From positions 62,001 through 126,000 of the forward strand of contig NZ_BAABJG010000021.1 in NCBI RefSeq assembly GCF_039543185.1: 64,000 nt of DNA, given 5' to 3'. Within the stretch, counting starts at the first letter, position 1; each line of letters starts with the position of its first letter. Shown here in pieces: positions 50,749-59,382 of this stretch. The DNA is from Paenibacillus_S vulneris (GTDB lineage Bacteria; Bacillota; Bacilli; Paenibacillales; NBRC-103111). The notes beneath the pieces were generated by a model that saw nothing but the letters and a program-made list of their open reading frames with translations, searched no databases and was not told the DNA's origin. Both the position numbers and the translations under genes were made by a program.

Positions 50749-52233
50749 ATGACATTCCTTCAAAAGCTTCTCAATCTTTTCTCGAATCAACCAGTAATAA
50801 ATGAGACACAAGCCGAGACAGACAGCGTAACCCCGCCTTCGCTTGAGCAAACCATCACAGCATTTAAGGATTGTATGGATTTTAACCATCATGCCTTCAA
50901 GCAATGTCAAGTTGATGTGGTCTATCTGCCTACGCTGGTCGGGAATACGGAACTTTTTCGCGATGTGATCCATCCTTTTACTCACGCGGGAGAGAACGAT
51001 GTTGCAGGCATATTGGCTCGGGGTACTTACCAGCCCGTTCAGGATAGCAAGGCATGTATCAAGGGCATTTTGGACGGCAAAGCGTCCGTCTTTTTCAGGC
51101 AAACTGCATATTTGGTCGATGTTTCCGAGGCTATTGGCCGAACCATTGAGCAATCGGAGACAGAAACTGTTATTACCGGACCGCATGATGGATTTGTGGA
51201 AAATATTTCGCTAAATATTGGCTTGCTTCGCAATAGGATCAAAAGCTCCAAGTTAAAAACAGTCAAGCTCCAAGTAGGTGAAGTGGCCAAATCGGATGTC
51301 GTCTTGATGTATCTTGAGGGCATTGCCGATCAGGAGCTTGTACAAACGCTCATCAAGCGAATTCAAAACATTGAAATTGACATGGTTACTGAAGGGAATA
51401 TGCTGGTCCAGCTCATCGAAGAAAATCCGAACTCTGTTTTTCCGCAATTCATGACCACGGAACGCCCTGACGCTATCGTATCTAAAATTGTCGGAGGCCG
51501 AATTGTAGGACTTATTGACGGAAGCCCTTCCGCATTTTGCTGTCCAACCTCTTTTTTTGATTTCTTTTCTTCACCCGATGATTACTATAGTAGATGGCTC
51601 ACAGGTACTGCGATCAGACTACTCCGTTTGGTCGGATTTATTCTTACGCTCGGTTTAACATCCTTTTACGTTTCGGCGACTACGTTTCATTACGAAATGA
51701 TTCCGCATACCATGCTCTATAATTTAGTCGAATCGAGGAGTAAAGTTCCCTTTCCCCCGCTATTAGAAGCCTTGATTATGGAAACGACCATTGAATTGCT
51801 CAGAGAGGCCGGAGCAAGACTCCCGTCCAAAATTGGTCAAACCATTGGAATCGTTGGCGGTATCGTTATCGGACAGGCTGCTGTTCAAGCCGGTTTTACG
51901 AGTAATATCCTTATCATCACCGTTGCTACATCCGCCATCTCGTCATTCGTGGTTCCAAGCTATATTATGAGTGCATCCATCCGGCTCATCCGTTTCGGCT
52001 TCATCATTTTAGCAGGGATGCTTGGCAATCTGGGGCTTGTCATCGGCATCGGGTTTATGGTTATCCACCTTGCTGGAATCACCAATTTGGGTACTTCTTA
52101 TTTAACGCCTGTTGCACCGATGAATGTGAACGATTCCTTGGATACATTCGTTCGAGGACCTTTCTGGTTATTGCGTAAACGTCCCAGTATTGTGAAAACT
52201 AAAAATAAGATCCGAAATAAAATGCGTAAATGA
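50749..52233 (+). CDS. Spore germinant receptor subunit GerA
   Basis: A 494-residue receptor A subunit in the inner spore membrane. The soluble N-terminal part (about 1-260) contains VDVVYLPTLVGNTELFRDVI and the GPHDGFVENISLNIGLLRNR block; the C-terminal part has four to five membrane segments, with PLLEALIMETTIELLREAGA and RLPSKIGQTIGIVGGIVIGQ, the family signature. GAGGTGGGG precedes the ATG. It begins the gerA-gerB-gerC operon, which would detect a nutrient germinant (type unknown). Expression is expected in the forespore under sigma-G; I could not define a convincing sigma-G promoter in the gap from 50583. Confidence 0.95.
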   Translation: MTFLQKLLNLFSNQPVINETQAETDSVTPPSLEQTITAFKDCMDFNHHAFKQCQVDVVYLPTLVGNTELFRDVIHPFTHAGENDVAGILARGTYQPVQDSKACIKGILDGKASVFFRQTAYLVDVSEAIGRTIEQSETETVITGPHDGFVENISLNIGLLRNRIKSSKLKTVKLQVGEVAKSDVVLMYLEGIADQELVQTLIKRIQNIEIDMVTEGNMLVQLIEENPNSVFPQFMTTERPDAIVSKIVGGRIVGLIDGSPSAFCCPTSFFDFFSSPDDYYSRWLTGTAIRLLRLVGFILTLGLTSFYVSATTFHYEMIPHTMLYNLVESRSKVPFPPLLEALIMETTIELLREAGARLPSKIGQTIGIVGGIVIGQAAVQAGFTSNILIITVATSAISSFVVPSYIMSASIRLIRFGFIILAGMLGNLGLVIGIGFMVIHLAGITNLGTSYLTPVAPMNVNDSLDTFVRGPFWLLRKRPSIVKTKNKIRNKMRK

Positions 52234-52243
52234 CGGTGAATGG

Positions 52244-53341
52244 ATGAAGGAAAAACTAAATGCTTTTCATATTGCTTTGCTCATCTATATGATCGAAATG
52301 GATATCAGCTTATTTGACCTTCCTCGTACTGTTGTCGAGAACCTGGGTACCAATGGTTGGGTAGGATATATTATTTTATCCTGCGTTGCATCATTCAACA
52401 TTTTCCTTTACTGGGTTGTTTATAAGTGGGGAAATGGCAGGTCTGCTTTTCAAATCCTAGAGACATCACTTCCTAAGGTGCTGCTGTACCCATTCTATGT
52501 TGTCATTGCTTTGATCTGGATCGGGCTCGCTTCCTTAATCGGCAAGAACTTTATTTTTGTATTTCAACTGCTTTTTTTTCAATCCATGCACCCTATGCTT
52601 ATTTTTTTCTTGTATTGTGCGATGGTTTATTGCTTAATTAGCAAAACTCTTTACAATATTTGCAAAGCCAATACGATCCTATTCTTTTTAACCATTTGGA
52701 TAGTTGGATTGTGTCTCTTCTTTATTAAGGATTGGCAGCTCGTTCGATTCACCACCTCATTCTTACAAGGAGCATCCCATCCGCCTTCTCTGGCGAGTTG
52801 GGCTGAAATTTACAAGGCTTTTGTCGGTTACGAACTTTGCTTGTTCTTCATTCCTTTCACGAATAAAGAAAGCAAGCTGTTTAAAGGTGTCATGGCCGGA
52901 CATTTGCTTACTACCTGTGTTCAATTATTCGTCATTTGGATTTCACTAGGCTTCTATAGCTTTCAACAATTACAAACCCTTCTTTATCCGCTAATGAATT
53001 TACTTAGCTACATTGAACTGCCTTTTATGAATCGAATAGAAAGTTTGGTGTTTCCTTTCTTTCTCTATGTGAACTTGATCTCAACGGTTATGTTTTGTTT
53101 TGCAGCACATATGACCTTGAAGCAAGTATTCCCCCACGCTCGACCCAAATGGATCGAAATAGGGATTACTGCGATTCTATTTGCCGTAGGATGGGTACCA
53201 CAGATTCTTAGAAAGTCTCAAGAGCTGCTCAATACCGCTTTTTATATTGAAATGTGCATTGCGTTCTCGATGCCTCTTCTATTAATCCTTGTACTCCAAT
53301 TCAATAAATGGAAGGAACAGAAGGCCAATCATGAAGTGTAA
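52244..53341 (+). CDS. Spore germinant receptor permease subunit GerB
   Basis: A 365-residue membrane protein with ten predicted segments, related to the amino acid/polyamine permease fold. It begins MKEKLNAFHIALLIYMIEMD, as GerB proteins do, and contains the YKWGNGRSAFQILETSLPKV loop between helices 2 and 3. It starts 11 bp after gerA. The B subunit binds the germinant in known receptors. Its 3' end overlaps the gerC start by about 11 bp. Confidence 0.93.
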   Translation: MKEKLNAFHIALLIYMIEMDISLFDLPRTVVENLGTNGWVGYIILSCVASFNIFLYWVVYKWGNGRSAFQILETSLPKVLLYPFYVVIALIWIGLASLIGKNFIFVFQLLFFQSMHPMLIFFLYCAMVYCLISKTLYNICKANTILFFLTIWIVGLCLFFIKDWQLVRFTTSFLQGASHPPSLASWAEIYKAFVGYELCLFFIPFTNKESKLFKGVMAGHLLTTCVQLFVIWISLGFYSFQQLQTLLYPLMNLLSYIELPFMNRIESLVFPFFLYVNLISTVMFCFAAHMTLKQVFPHARPKWIEIGITAILFAVGWVPQILRKSQELLNTAFYIEMCIAFSMPLLLILVLQFNKWKEQKANHEV

Positions 53342-54449
53342 ATGGGGTATCGTCATCGTTTTCTTGATCCTGGTTGGGTGCTCGGACGAAAAAATTCTCG
53401 AGAAGACGGGCTTTGTACGGTCTATTGCCTATGATGCCGCGAACGACAACAAAAATGGCAATTCCATAAGATTGACGATTAGCCTCCCGAGAGCAAATGA
53501 AAAAGAAACCCTCATCTACTCAACGGAAGCAAGAAGCAGCAGGGAAGCAAGAATGATTTTTGATAGGCAAAACAATCGAAAGATTGTGAACGGACAAGTG
53601 CGGCAGGTATTATTTGGCGATAAGTTCGCAAAGAAAGGCATTTGGAAGCATATTGACGCACTCGTCCGAGACCCTTCCTTCGGCAATCGCGTTCATGTCG
53701 TCGTAGTAGAAGGAGAGGCCAATAAATTGTTAACGAAAAAATACCCCCAAGGCCAGACGGTCGGGGAATATATTGATGATCTTATCCGAACGGAAGCGAA
53801 GGTTAACGACATTCCTTACACCAACCTGTATTCTTTTGTTAGGGATATTCAAGATGACGGCACTGATCCCGTAGCTTCCCTAATCAAAGAAAACAAAACA
53901 AGCATCATCATTAATGGGGTCGCGCTGTTCCGGGACGATCAATATGTAGCCAAAGTACAGCCGGAAGATAAAATGTATTTCGCTTTGCTTCATGAGGATA
54001 TTGGTGCAGGAAATATTTATATGAATCTAAGTGAGATTGATCCCAATAAACATGAAGATGCTGCATTACTATACGTGTCCAGCGATAGAAAAATACGAAT
54101 CTTATCCTCCCCGGACACATTATTGAACAGAAACAAGCTGAAGGTTGCCATAGACCTCAATATTATAGGGTCCTTGTTAGAATATTCAGGTGAATTAAAC
54201 ATGAAAAAGGAGGAGGATCAGAAAAAGCTGGAAGCTTTGATGGTTCGTTTGGTGGAAAAAAAGAGCTTGGAACTACTAAGCATCATGCAAAAGAACCGGG
54301 TTGACTCCATAGGTATCGGACAGTATGCGAGAAACTTAATTTCTTTTACCGAATGGTTGAAACTTCCTCGTCGAGAGATCATCTCTAATGCAGAAATTAC
54401 CGTACACGCACATGTGAAAATTAAAGACTTCGGTAGATTGCTGCAGTAA
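53331..54449 (+). CDS. Spore germinant receptor lipoprotein subunit GerC
   Basis: A 372-residue lipoprotein. The start at 53331 lies inside the end of gerB; from there MKCKWGIVIVFLILVGCSDE shows a lipobox (LVGC, Cys17). Mature blocks are EKTGFVRSIAYDAANDNKNG, IVNGQVRQVLFGDKFAKKGI and a C-terminal VHAHVKIKDFGRLLQ-type end seen in GerC. It completes the three-subunit receptor. A weak hairpin at 54468-54512 follows but its T run is on the minus strand. Confidence 0.93.
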   Translation: MKCKWGIVIVFLILVGCSDEKILEKTGFVRSIAYDAANDNKNGNSIRLTISLPRANEKETLIYSTEARSSREARMIFDRQNNRKIVNGQVRQVLFGDKFAKKGIWKHIDALVRDPSFGNRVHVVVVEGEANKLLTKKYPQGQTVGEYIDDLIRTEAKVNDIPYTNLYSFVRDIQDDGTDPVASLIKENKTSIIINGVALFRDDQYVAKVQPEDKMYFALLHEDIGAGNIYMNLSEIDPNKHEDAALLYVSSDRKIRILSSPDTLLNRNKLKVAIDLNIIGSLLEYSGELNMKKEEDQKKLEALMVRLVEKKSLELLSIMQKNRVDSIGIGQYARNLISFTEWLKLPRREIISNAEITVHAHVKIKDFGRLLQ

Positions 54450-54467
54450 AGACCTGCTTATCCGTAA

Positions 54468-54513
54468 ATGAAAAGGAGCTACCGTTCCCAGGAAGGTTCG
54501 ATAGCCCGCGATT
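54468..54513 (-). terminator. Terminator of the SRPBCC/alkD unit
   Basis: On the minus strand GGGCTATCG pairs with CGGTAGCTC (mismatched) around an AACCTTCC/GGGAA loop, then TTTTCATTT. It is the likely end of the unit running from 55707 to 54518. Confidence 0.6.
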
Positions 54514-54517
54514 GATT

Positions 54518-55000
54518 CTATAAGCTGCCTACCGTCTTCTCCACGGCCTGAATGTATTGTTCATACATTCGTTCCCACTCGCGCTTGCGATCCATGACCG
54601 TATCGTTCAATAACGCTGCGATAACGTCGAGGCAGACATGCCATCCGGCCAGATCCTTAGGCGTATGCGGGGTGACAGCCTGAATCGTCTCCTTCAGATA
54701 AAGAAGACAGCCTCCCGGCTCGGCAGCCAGCTCAAAGCGCACACGGTCCTCTCCCCACGTGTATTCCAGAGCAGACAAAGACTTCATATCGAGGATCATC
54801 ATATCCAGCTGGGTCCCATCCGGCATGTTGAACCTGATAAGCCCACCCTGACGCAGCTCTTCCACCTCAAGCTCAGGGAACCATTGGTTCAGCTTTTCAT
54901 TCTCCGTCAAATAAGCCCATACCTCCTCAATCGAATGCTTGTAATGCCGTTCGAATTGAGCGATAAACCCGTGATCCGCCTTACGCAGTTCGGCCAGCAT
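54518..55000 (-). CDS. SRPBCC/AHSA1-like START-domain protein
   Basis: A 160-residue helix-grip protein. The N-terminal IAQFERHYKHSIEEVWAYLT and the following NEKLNQWFPE are the typical AHSA1 start, and the central ALEYTWGEDRVRFELAAEPG the second half of the fold. It is a ligand-binding cytoplasmic protein of unknown target. It starts 2 bp after the alkD-like stop, so the two are one operon. GGGAGGGG precedes the ATG. Confidence 0.85.
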   Translation of the reverse strand: MLAELRKADHGFIAQFERHYKHSIEEVWAYLTENEKLNQWFPELEVEELRQGGLIRFNMPDGTQLDMMILDMKSLSALEYTWGEDRVRFELAAEPGGCLLYLKETIQAVTPHTPKDLAGWHVCLDVIAALLNDTVMDRKREWERMYEQYIQAVEKTVGSL

Positions 55001-55002
55001 GC

Positions 55003-55707
55003 TTACCCCTCCCTTTCTTTTGATTGTATATTTCCCAGCTTGTCCAGATGCTTCATCCCTTCACGCCGACTAAGCGGCTTCAACTCATGGCTTTGGATAA
55101 AATCTCTGACCGCCTCGGGATTCGTCTTGGAATATTCGCGTAATGCCCAGCCGATAGCCTTCTGAATGAAAAATTCATCCGAATCGGACCGGCGCTGTAT
55201 GTACCGGAACAGTAAGGACTCCTGCGTTCGGCTCTTATATTTTAATTGAAAAAGAATGGCCGATCTTTGCAGCCAAATAGGATCGGATTCAATCCAGCGG
55301 TCAGCATAGCTCGCGATCAGCTCCGGATGCTTTTGAAATAAATATCCCGCTCCATTAGGAGCGATCCCATCTACCGTATCCCACCATGATTTGTGGACGA
55401 TCAGCCATTCCAATAAGTCGATATGCTCTTTTTCCAGCTTCCTTTGCATTTTGACCAAAAGATCAATCGCCGTATACTGATACTCCCGTTCCGGCATGCT
55501 CCACAATGATGTAACGACTTCCGGAAGCTCCTCTAACGGGGGGAGCCCGTTACGATGCACCCATTCCTTAAACAGCTCTACCCGCTTCGGGCCCCGTATA
55601 CCCAAAAAATCGAACTGATTGCGCATATACTGCTTCATGGGCGCCGCTTCCGCTTCATTACGGCAGCTGCTTACTAATTCAATCCACGATTTCACATAAG
55701 AATTCAT
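55003..55707 (-). CDS. DNA alkylation repair protein, AlkD-like
   Basis: A 234-residue HEAT-repeat DNA glycosylase of the AlkD type, which removes alkylated bases such as 3-methyladenine and 7-methylguanine. Family landmarks are FLGIRGPKRVELFKEW, the SWWDTVDGIAPNGAGYLF block with the key Trp and Asp, and the FFIQKAIGWALREYSKTNPE block. GGAGGTCC precedes the ATG. It is co-transcribed with an SRPBCC gene, which may be incidental. Confidence 0.92.
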   Translation of the reverse strand: MNSYVKSWIELVSSCRNEAEAAPMKQYMRNQFDFLGIRGPKRVELFKEWVHRNGLPPLEELPEVVTSLWSMPEREYQYTAIDLLVKMQRKLEKEHIDLLEWLIVHKSWWDTVDGIAPNGAGYLFQKHPELIASYADRWIESDPIWLQRSAILFQLKYKSRTQESLLFRYIQRRSDSDEFFIQKAIGWALREYSKTNPEAVRDFIQSHELKPLSRREGMKHLDKLGNIQSKEREG

Positions 55708-55883
55708 CTGGACCTCCGGAAGGGCTTAAGAATAACTAAGGCAATCAGCTTGCCAATCATTAATCACAGTATATCACAAGCAATGGCATCCATCCGAACG
55801 GAAAAAGTGGCGGGATAGGACCGCTTTTGCTACAATGAACTCGATCATCTGACAACTGTGATACAGAAGAGGAGGACCAGCAA

Positions 55884-56669
55884 GTGCCCGGATTTTTATT
55901 GGATTTGGATGGTACACTGTACCACGGAGATACACCGATCCCTGAAGCTGCCGATTTCATCCGATGGCTGAAGCAAGAGGGACATCCCTATGTATACGTG
56001 ACGAATAATTCCTCAAGACCCCCTGAGCAGGTCGCTGCCCATCTAGGACGAGTCGGCATAGACGCGAAACCCGAGGAGGTGCTTACTTCCTCCCAGGCTG
56101 CCGCGATGTACATGCAGGAGCAAAACCAAGGCAACCGCATGTATCTGATCGGTGAAGCGGGATTGGAGCTAGCGATGCAGGACGCCGGCTTCGAGCCGGT
56201 AACTGATGGTCCTGCGGACTATGTGGTTCAGGGCATCGACCGCAGCTTCAATTACGAGAAGATGGCGAGAGCCGTCAGCCTGATACGGTCGGGCGCCGGC
56301 TTCATTATGACCAACCCGGACCATCTGCTTCCCTGGAACAATGAGCTCCGCCCCGGCGCAGGCTCCATCGGCGCCTCTATCGAGAGAGCCAGCCAGACGG
56401 AGCCTGTCGTCATCGGCAAGCCTTCCCCTATCATTATGAACTATGCCATACGCAAGCTGAATTTGCCGCCGGAGCAGATTTGGGTTGTCGGGGATAATCT
56501 GTTGACCGACATTCAAGGAGGCATCGCGGCTCAGTGCCGAACGGCGCTGGTGCTTACCGGCCTTATTAACCGGAATACGCTGGAGGAGCAGCTGGCGAAG
56601 ACAGGAGTTCAACCGGATTGGGTATGCGATACCTTGACAGATTTGATGGACAGATTAGGCCAAGCCTAG
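55884..56669 (+). CDS. HAD-superfamily phosphatase, NagD-like (subfamily IIA)
   Basis: A 261-residue HAD-IIA phosphatase. Motif I is DLDGTLY with the nucleophilic Asp, motif II VTNNSSRPP, motif III the Lys in GKPSP, and motif IV VVGDNLLTDI. This order with the cap between motifs II and III fits NagD/YutF-type enzymes. A GTG start follows GGAGGA. Substrates of such enzymes are nucleotide monophosphates or sugar phosphates; the one here is unknown. Confidence 0.92.
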   Translation: MPGFLLDLDGTLYHGDTPIPEAADFIRWLKQEGHPYVYVTNNSSRPPEQVAAHLGRVGIDAKPEEVLTSSQAAAMYMQEQNQGNRMYLIGEAGLELAMQDAGFEPVTDGPADYVVQGIDRSFNYEKMARAVSLIRSGAGFIMTNPDHLLPWNNELRPGAGSIGASIERASQTEPVVIGKPSPIIMNYAIRKLNLPPEQIWVVGDNLLTDIQGGIAAQCRTALVLTGLINRNTLEEQLAKTGVQPDWVCDTLTDLMDRLGQA

Positions 56670-57000
56670 CGGAAGCCATAGAAAAAGAGCTTAGCAGTGA
56701 ACGGCATCTCCATTGGTTAGGTAAGTCTAACGTTGGGTGCAGGTCACAGCCTCAGCTCTTTTTTTAGTCCGGAAACAATCGTTTTTCCCAAGCCGCCGTC
56801 CCAGATATCCCTTATAGTTTATGTAGTAAATCATTCGGGAACGAAGTACTTTTTGTTTGCTCAGCCGGAGCAAGTGTCATATAATGAAAATAGCTTTCAA
56901 GAAACGGATTTTATATTTTTTGTAAAGATGATAAAATTTATCTATTTTGACGAAGCTAACTGGGAAGCAATAAACCCCTTTTGGAGAGGAGGTTCCGGCA
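56670..57000. other. 331-bp gap between the HAD gene and the LysR gene
   Basis: An imperfect AGAGCT...AGCTCT stem near 56690-56766 with a T run may end the HAD gene. The rest is AT-rich and I see no gene; a TTG start with GGAGG marks the LysR gene at 57001. Confidence 0.5.
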
Positions 57001-57903
57001 TTGAACTTAAACCAACTAGAAACACTGCTTACCATTTCCAAAACGATGAGCTTTCGCAAAGCGGGAGAAGTATTGAACTTGACACAGCCGGCTGTCTCCG
57101 CACAGATCAAAAGCCTGGAGGACGAATTTAAAACCGTACTGATCGACCGTAATCAGCCCGTGACGCTCACCGATAGCGGACGGGTATTTTTGGAGCATGC
57201 GGAAATCATTCTGCAGACCGTTGAAGATTTGAAACAGCGTTTAGCCGATCTGAATTCAACGCCTCAAGGTCATATCCACTTGGGAACGACAACCTCGATA
57301 GCGATACAAATATTGCCGCGGGTGCTGTCTTACTTTCAGAATCAGTTTCCGCTGATCAAAACGACGATTCACTCAATGACCTCCTCGCAAATTATGCACA
57401 GCGTGGAAAATGGGTCCATCGATATCGGCATCACCTATTTGTTCGAGAAGCATCCGGCGTTGGAAAGCTCCGTGCTGTATTACGACACGTTTGAGCTGGT
57501 GGTTTCACCCGCACATCCGTTAAGCCGCTTCCAGCATATTCCGATGGAGAAGCTGAGAGATATTCCTCTCATAATGCTGTCTCCGGAAACGGCCGGGCGG
57601 CGATTCGTCGATCAAATTTTCAAGCATCTGAACATTACCCCTCAAATCGTGATGGAACTGTCCAGCAGTGAGGAAGTCAAGCGAATGGTGGAGCTGAATC
57701 TGGGCGCCGCGATTATTTCCAAGCTATCCATTGCCACCGAGCTGCGTCTCGGCACGCTGAAGATGATAAAGGTCAATGAGCTTGAAAGCAGCCACCCCGT
57801 CGGGGTCGTCTATAAATCCGGACGTTACTTAAGCTCGGCGCTCCATCAATTTTTAGAGGATTTGAAAGGCATGCAGGAAATTCAATTTATAGGATCGGAG
57901 TGA
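57001..57903 (+). CDS. LysR-family transcriptional regulator
   Basis: A 300-residue LysR regulator. The first 60 residues are the helix-turn-helix (LETLLTISKTMSFRKAGEVL, then NLTQPAVSAQIKSLE). The effector domain follows (LGTTTSIAIQILPRVLSYFQ; GITYLFEKHPAL; PVGVVYKSGRYLSSALHQFL). The start is a TTG at 57001 behind GGAGG. The next gene starts 6 bp later, an unusual cotranscription of a regulator with a histidinol phosphatase. The effector is unknown; the group resembles CysL/YwfK. Confidence 0.9.
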   Translation: MNLNQLETLLTISKTMSFRKAGEVLNLTQPAVSAQIKSLEDEFKTVLIDRNQPVTLTDSGRVFLEHAEIILQTVEDLKQRLADLNSTPQGHIHLGTTTSIAIQILPRVLSYFQNQFPLIKTTIHSMTSSQIMHSVENGSIDIGITYLFEKHPALESSVLYYDTFELVVSPAHPLSRFQHIPMEKLRDIPLIMLSPETAGRRFVDQIFKHLNITPQIVMELSSSEEVKRMVELNLGAAIISKLSIATELRLGTLKMIKVNELESSHPVGVVYKSGRYLSSALHQFLEDLKGMQEIQFIGSE

Positions 57904-57909
57904 CTTGAT

Positions 57910-58716
57910 ATGAAATTTGATTTGCATACGCATCATGAACGTTGCGGCCATGCCCTCGGCACAATCCGCGACTATATCGAGGCGGGCATACGGCACGGAC
58001 TGTCCGTTATCGGCATATCGGACCATTCACCCTACTTTGCAAGCGACGTGGAGCAGGAGCAGCCCGGCATTGCGATGGCTAAAAGCGAGTTCAGCCGTTA
58101 TGTAGACGAGGTGCTGAAGCTGAAGCAGGAGTATGCCGGAAAAATCGACGTTCTGCTGGGTGTCGAATCCGACTTTTTCCCTGAGCACGCGGACGTGTAC
58201 CGCAAGGTGTATGAGCAATATCCTTTCGACTATATTATCGGTTCCGTCCATCTGTCGGGCGGCGTCAGCATCTTCAATAAAAAGCGTTGGAACGGTTTGA
58301 CCGACCGGCAAAAAGTCGAGCAAAAAGAGCTTTACTATGACCTGATTCAGCAATCCGCTCGCAGCGGCATGTTCCAGATTCTCGGCCATATCGATGCCAT
58401 GCGCGGCTTCTACCCTGCCTTCTCCGATATTCCTACGGATGCCGTGGACAAAACATTGCAAATTATCGCAGAACAGGACATTGCTATTGAAATCAACACC
58501 TCCGGCAAAACGAAGGACTGCGGCGGCTGGTACCCTATCGATGCTGTTCTTGAGCGCGCCTGCCATTATGGCGTAAGAGTTACCTTCGGTTCCGACGCAC
58601 ACAAGCCGGAACGTGTCGGCGACGATTGGGAATTGGTGAGCAAGCGGCTCAAAGAAATCGGCTTTACCGAATGGGTATACTACAAGCAAAAAGAGCGCCA
58701 GATCGTCCCTCTATAA
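57910..58716 (+). CDS. hisJ: PHP-type histidinol-phosphatase
   Basis: A 268-residue PHP-domain phosphoesterase. Metal-ligand motifs are DLHTHHERCGHA at the start, SDHSPYFAS, GVESDFFPEH, GSVHLSGG, GHIDAMRGF and GSDAHKPERVGDD, all intact. It removes phosphate from histidinol phosphate, the last-but-one step of histidine synthesis, in this Firmicute-type pathway. It follows the LysR gene by 6 bp and has its own terminator. It is separate from a his operon. Confidence 0.9.
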   Translation: MKFDLHTHHERCGHALGTIRDYIEAGIRHGLSVIGISDHSPYFASDVEQEQPGIAMAKSEFSRYVDEVLKLKQEYAGKIDVLLGVESDFFPEHADVYRKVYEQYPFDYIIGSVHLSGGVSIFNKKRWNGLTDRQKVEQKELYYDLIQQSARSGMFQILGHIDAMRGFYPAFSDIPTDAVDKTLQIIAEQDIAIEINTSGKTKDCGGWYPIDAVLERACHYGVRVTFGSDAHKPERVGDDWELVSKRLKEIGFTEWVYYKQKERQIVPL

Positions 58717-58744
58717 ACTTGAAGTACATATTGGCCCTCCTAAG

Positions 58745-58785
58745 CAAAAGACCCGTCTCCCTCGTCGGAGAACGGGCTTTTTTGT
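58745..58785 (+). terminator. Terminator of hisJ
   Basis: AAAAGACCCGT and ACGGGCTTTT pair with an inner TCC/GGA, followed by TTTTTTG. Confidence 0.88.
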
Positions 58786-58858
58786 GCTGCTGCTTAAGCA
58801 AAATCGCTGAAACAATTGCAATCCATTTGTCGTCATATAAGGAAAAAGGAGGGTCCTT

Positions 58859-59353
58859 ATGAAAAAATCCGTTGCTATCCCTATGGCTGCACTGTTCGTC
58901 ATAGCTGAATGCGTAATCCTATGGAGCATAGTCCATACCGTTCAAACCGGCATGAGCTCCAATGCAAGCAAGAACCATAATGAACTTCCGGATATTGCGA
59001 ATACTGCGAAAATGACAACTCCCAGCGGTCCGCCTGCTGCCAAGCTGTACGCGGATAAAGCGCAATTTCGAAGCAGCGAGACGATGAGCCTTCACTTAAA
59101 AAATGAAAGCTCCTCCCTCATTTCTTTTGGCGTCGGTTATAAAATAGAAATCCATAAGCATGGCGAATGGACACCCTATCCTATGACTATTGCCTTCGTA
59201 GATCTTGGAATCATGATGGAGCCCGGCGGGGTCCATGATCAAGATGTTCCGCTAAATCAACTGAAGAAAGGCCATTACCGGATTACTAAAGAGGTCCATC
59301 TCGAAGGGTCGGGCCTACAAGCGGTTTCCTTTGAATTCGATGTGGATGGATAA
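58859..59353 (+). CDS. Exported Ig-like domain protein
   Basis: A 164-residue protein with an N-terminal membrane segment (residues about 6-28, IPMAALFVIAECVILWSIVH) and a following Asn/Thr-rich linker. The second half, from KLYADKAQFRSSETMSLHLK through VGYKIEIHKHGEWTPYPMT, matches my memory of a bacterial Ig-like domain (Big_14 type). AAAGGAGG precedes the ATG. It is monocistronic; no function can be assigned. Confidence 0.75.
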   Translation: MKKSVAIPMAALFVIAECVILWSIVHTVQTGMSSNASKNHNELPDIANTAKMTTPSGPPAAKLYADKAQFRSSETMSLHLKNESSSLISFGVGYKIEIHKHGEWTPYPMTIAFVDLGIMMEPGGVHDQDVPLNQLKKGHYRITKEVHLEGSGLQAVSFEFDVDG

Positions 59354-59382
59354 AGTATACAATTAGAGCTGTAACCCAAATG

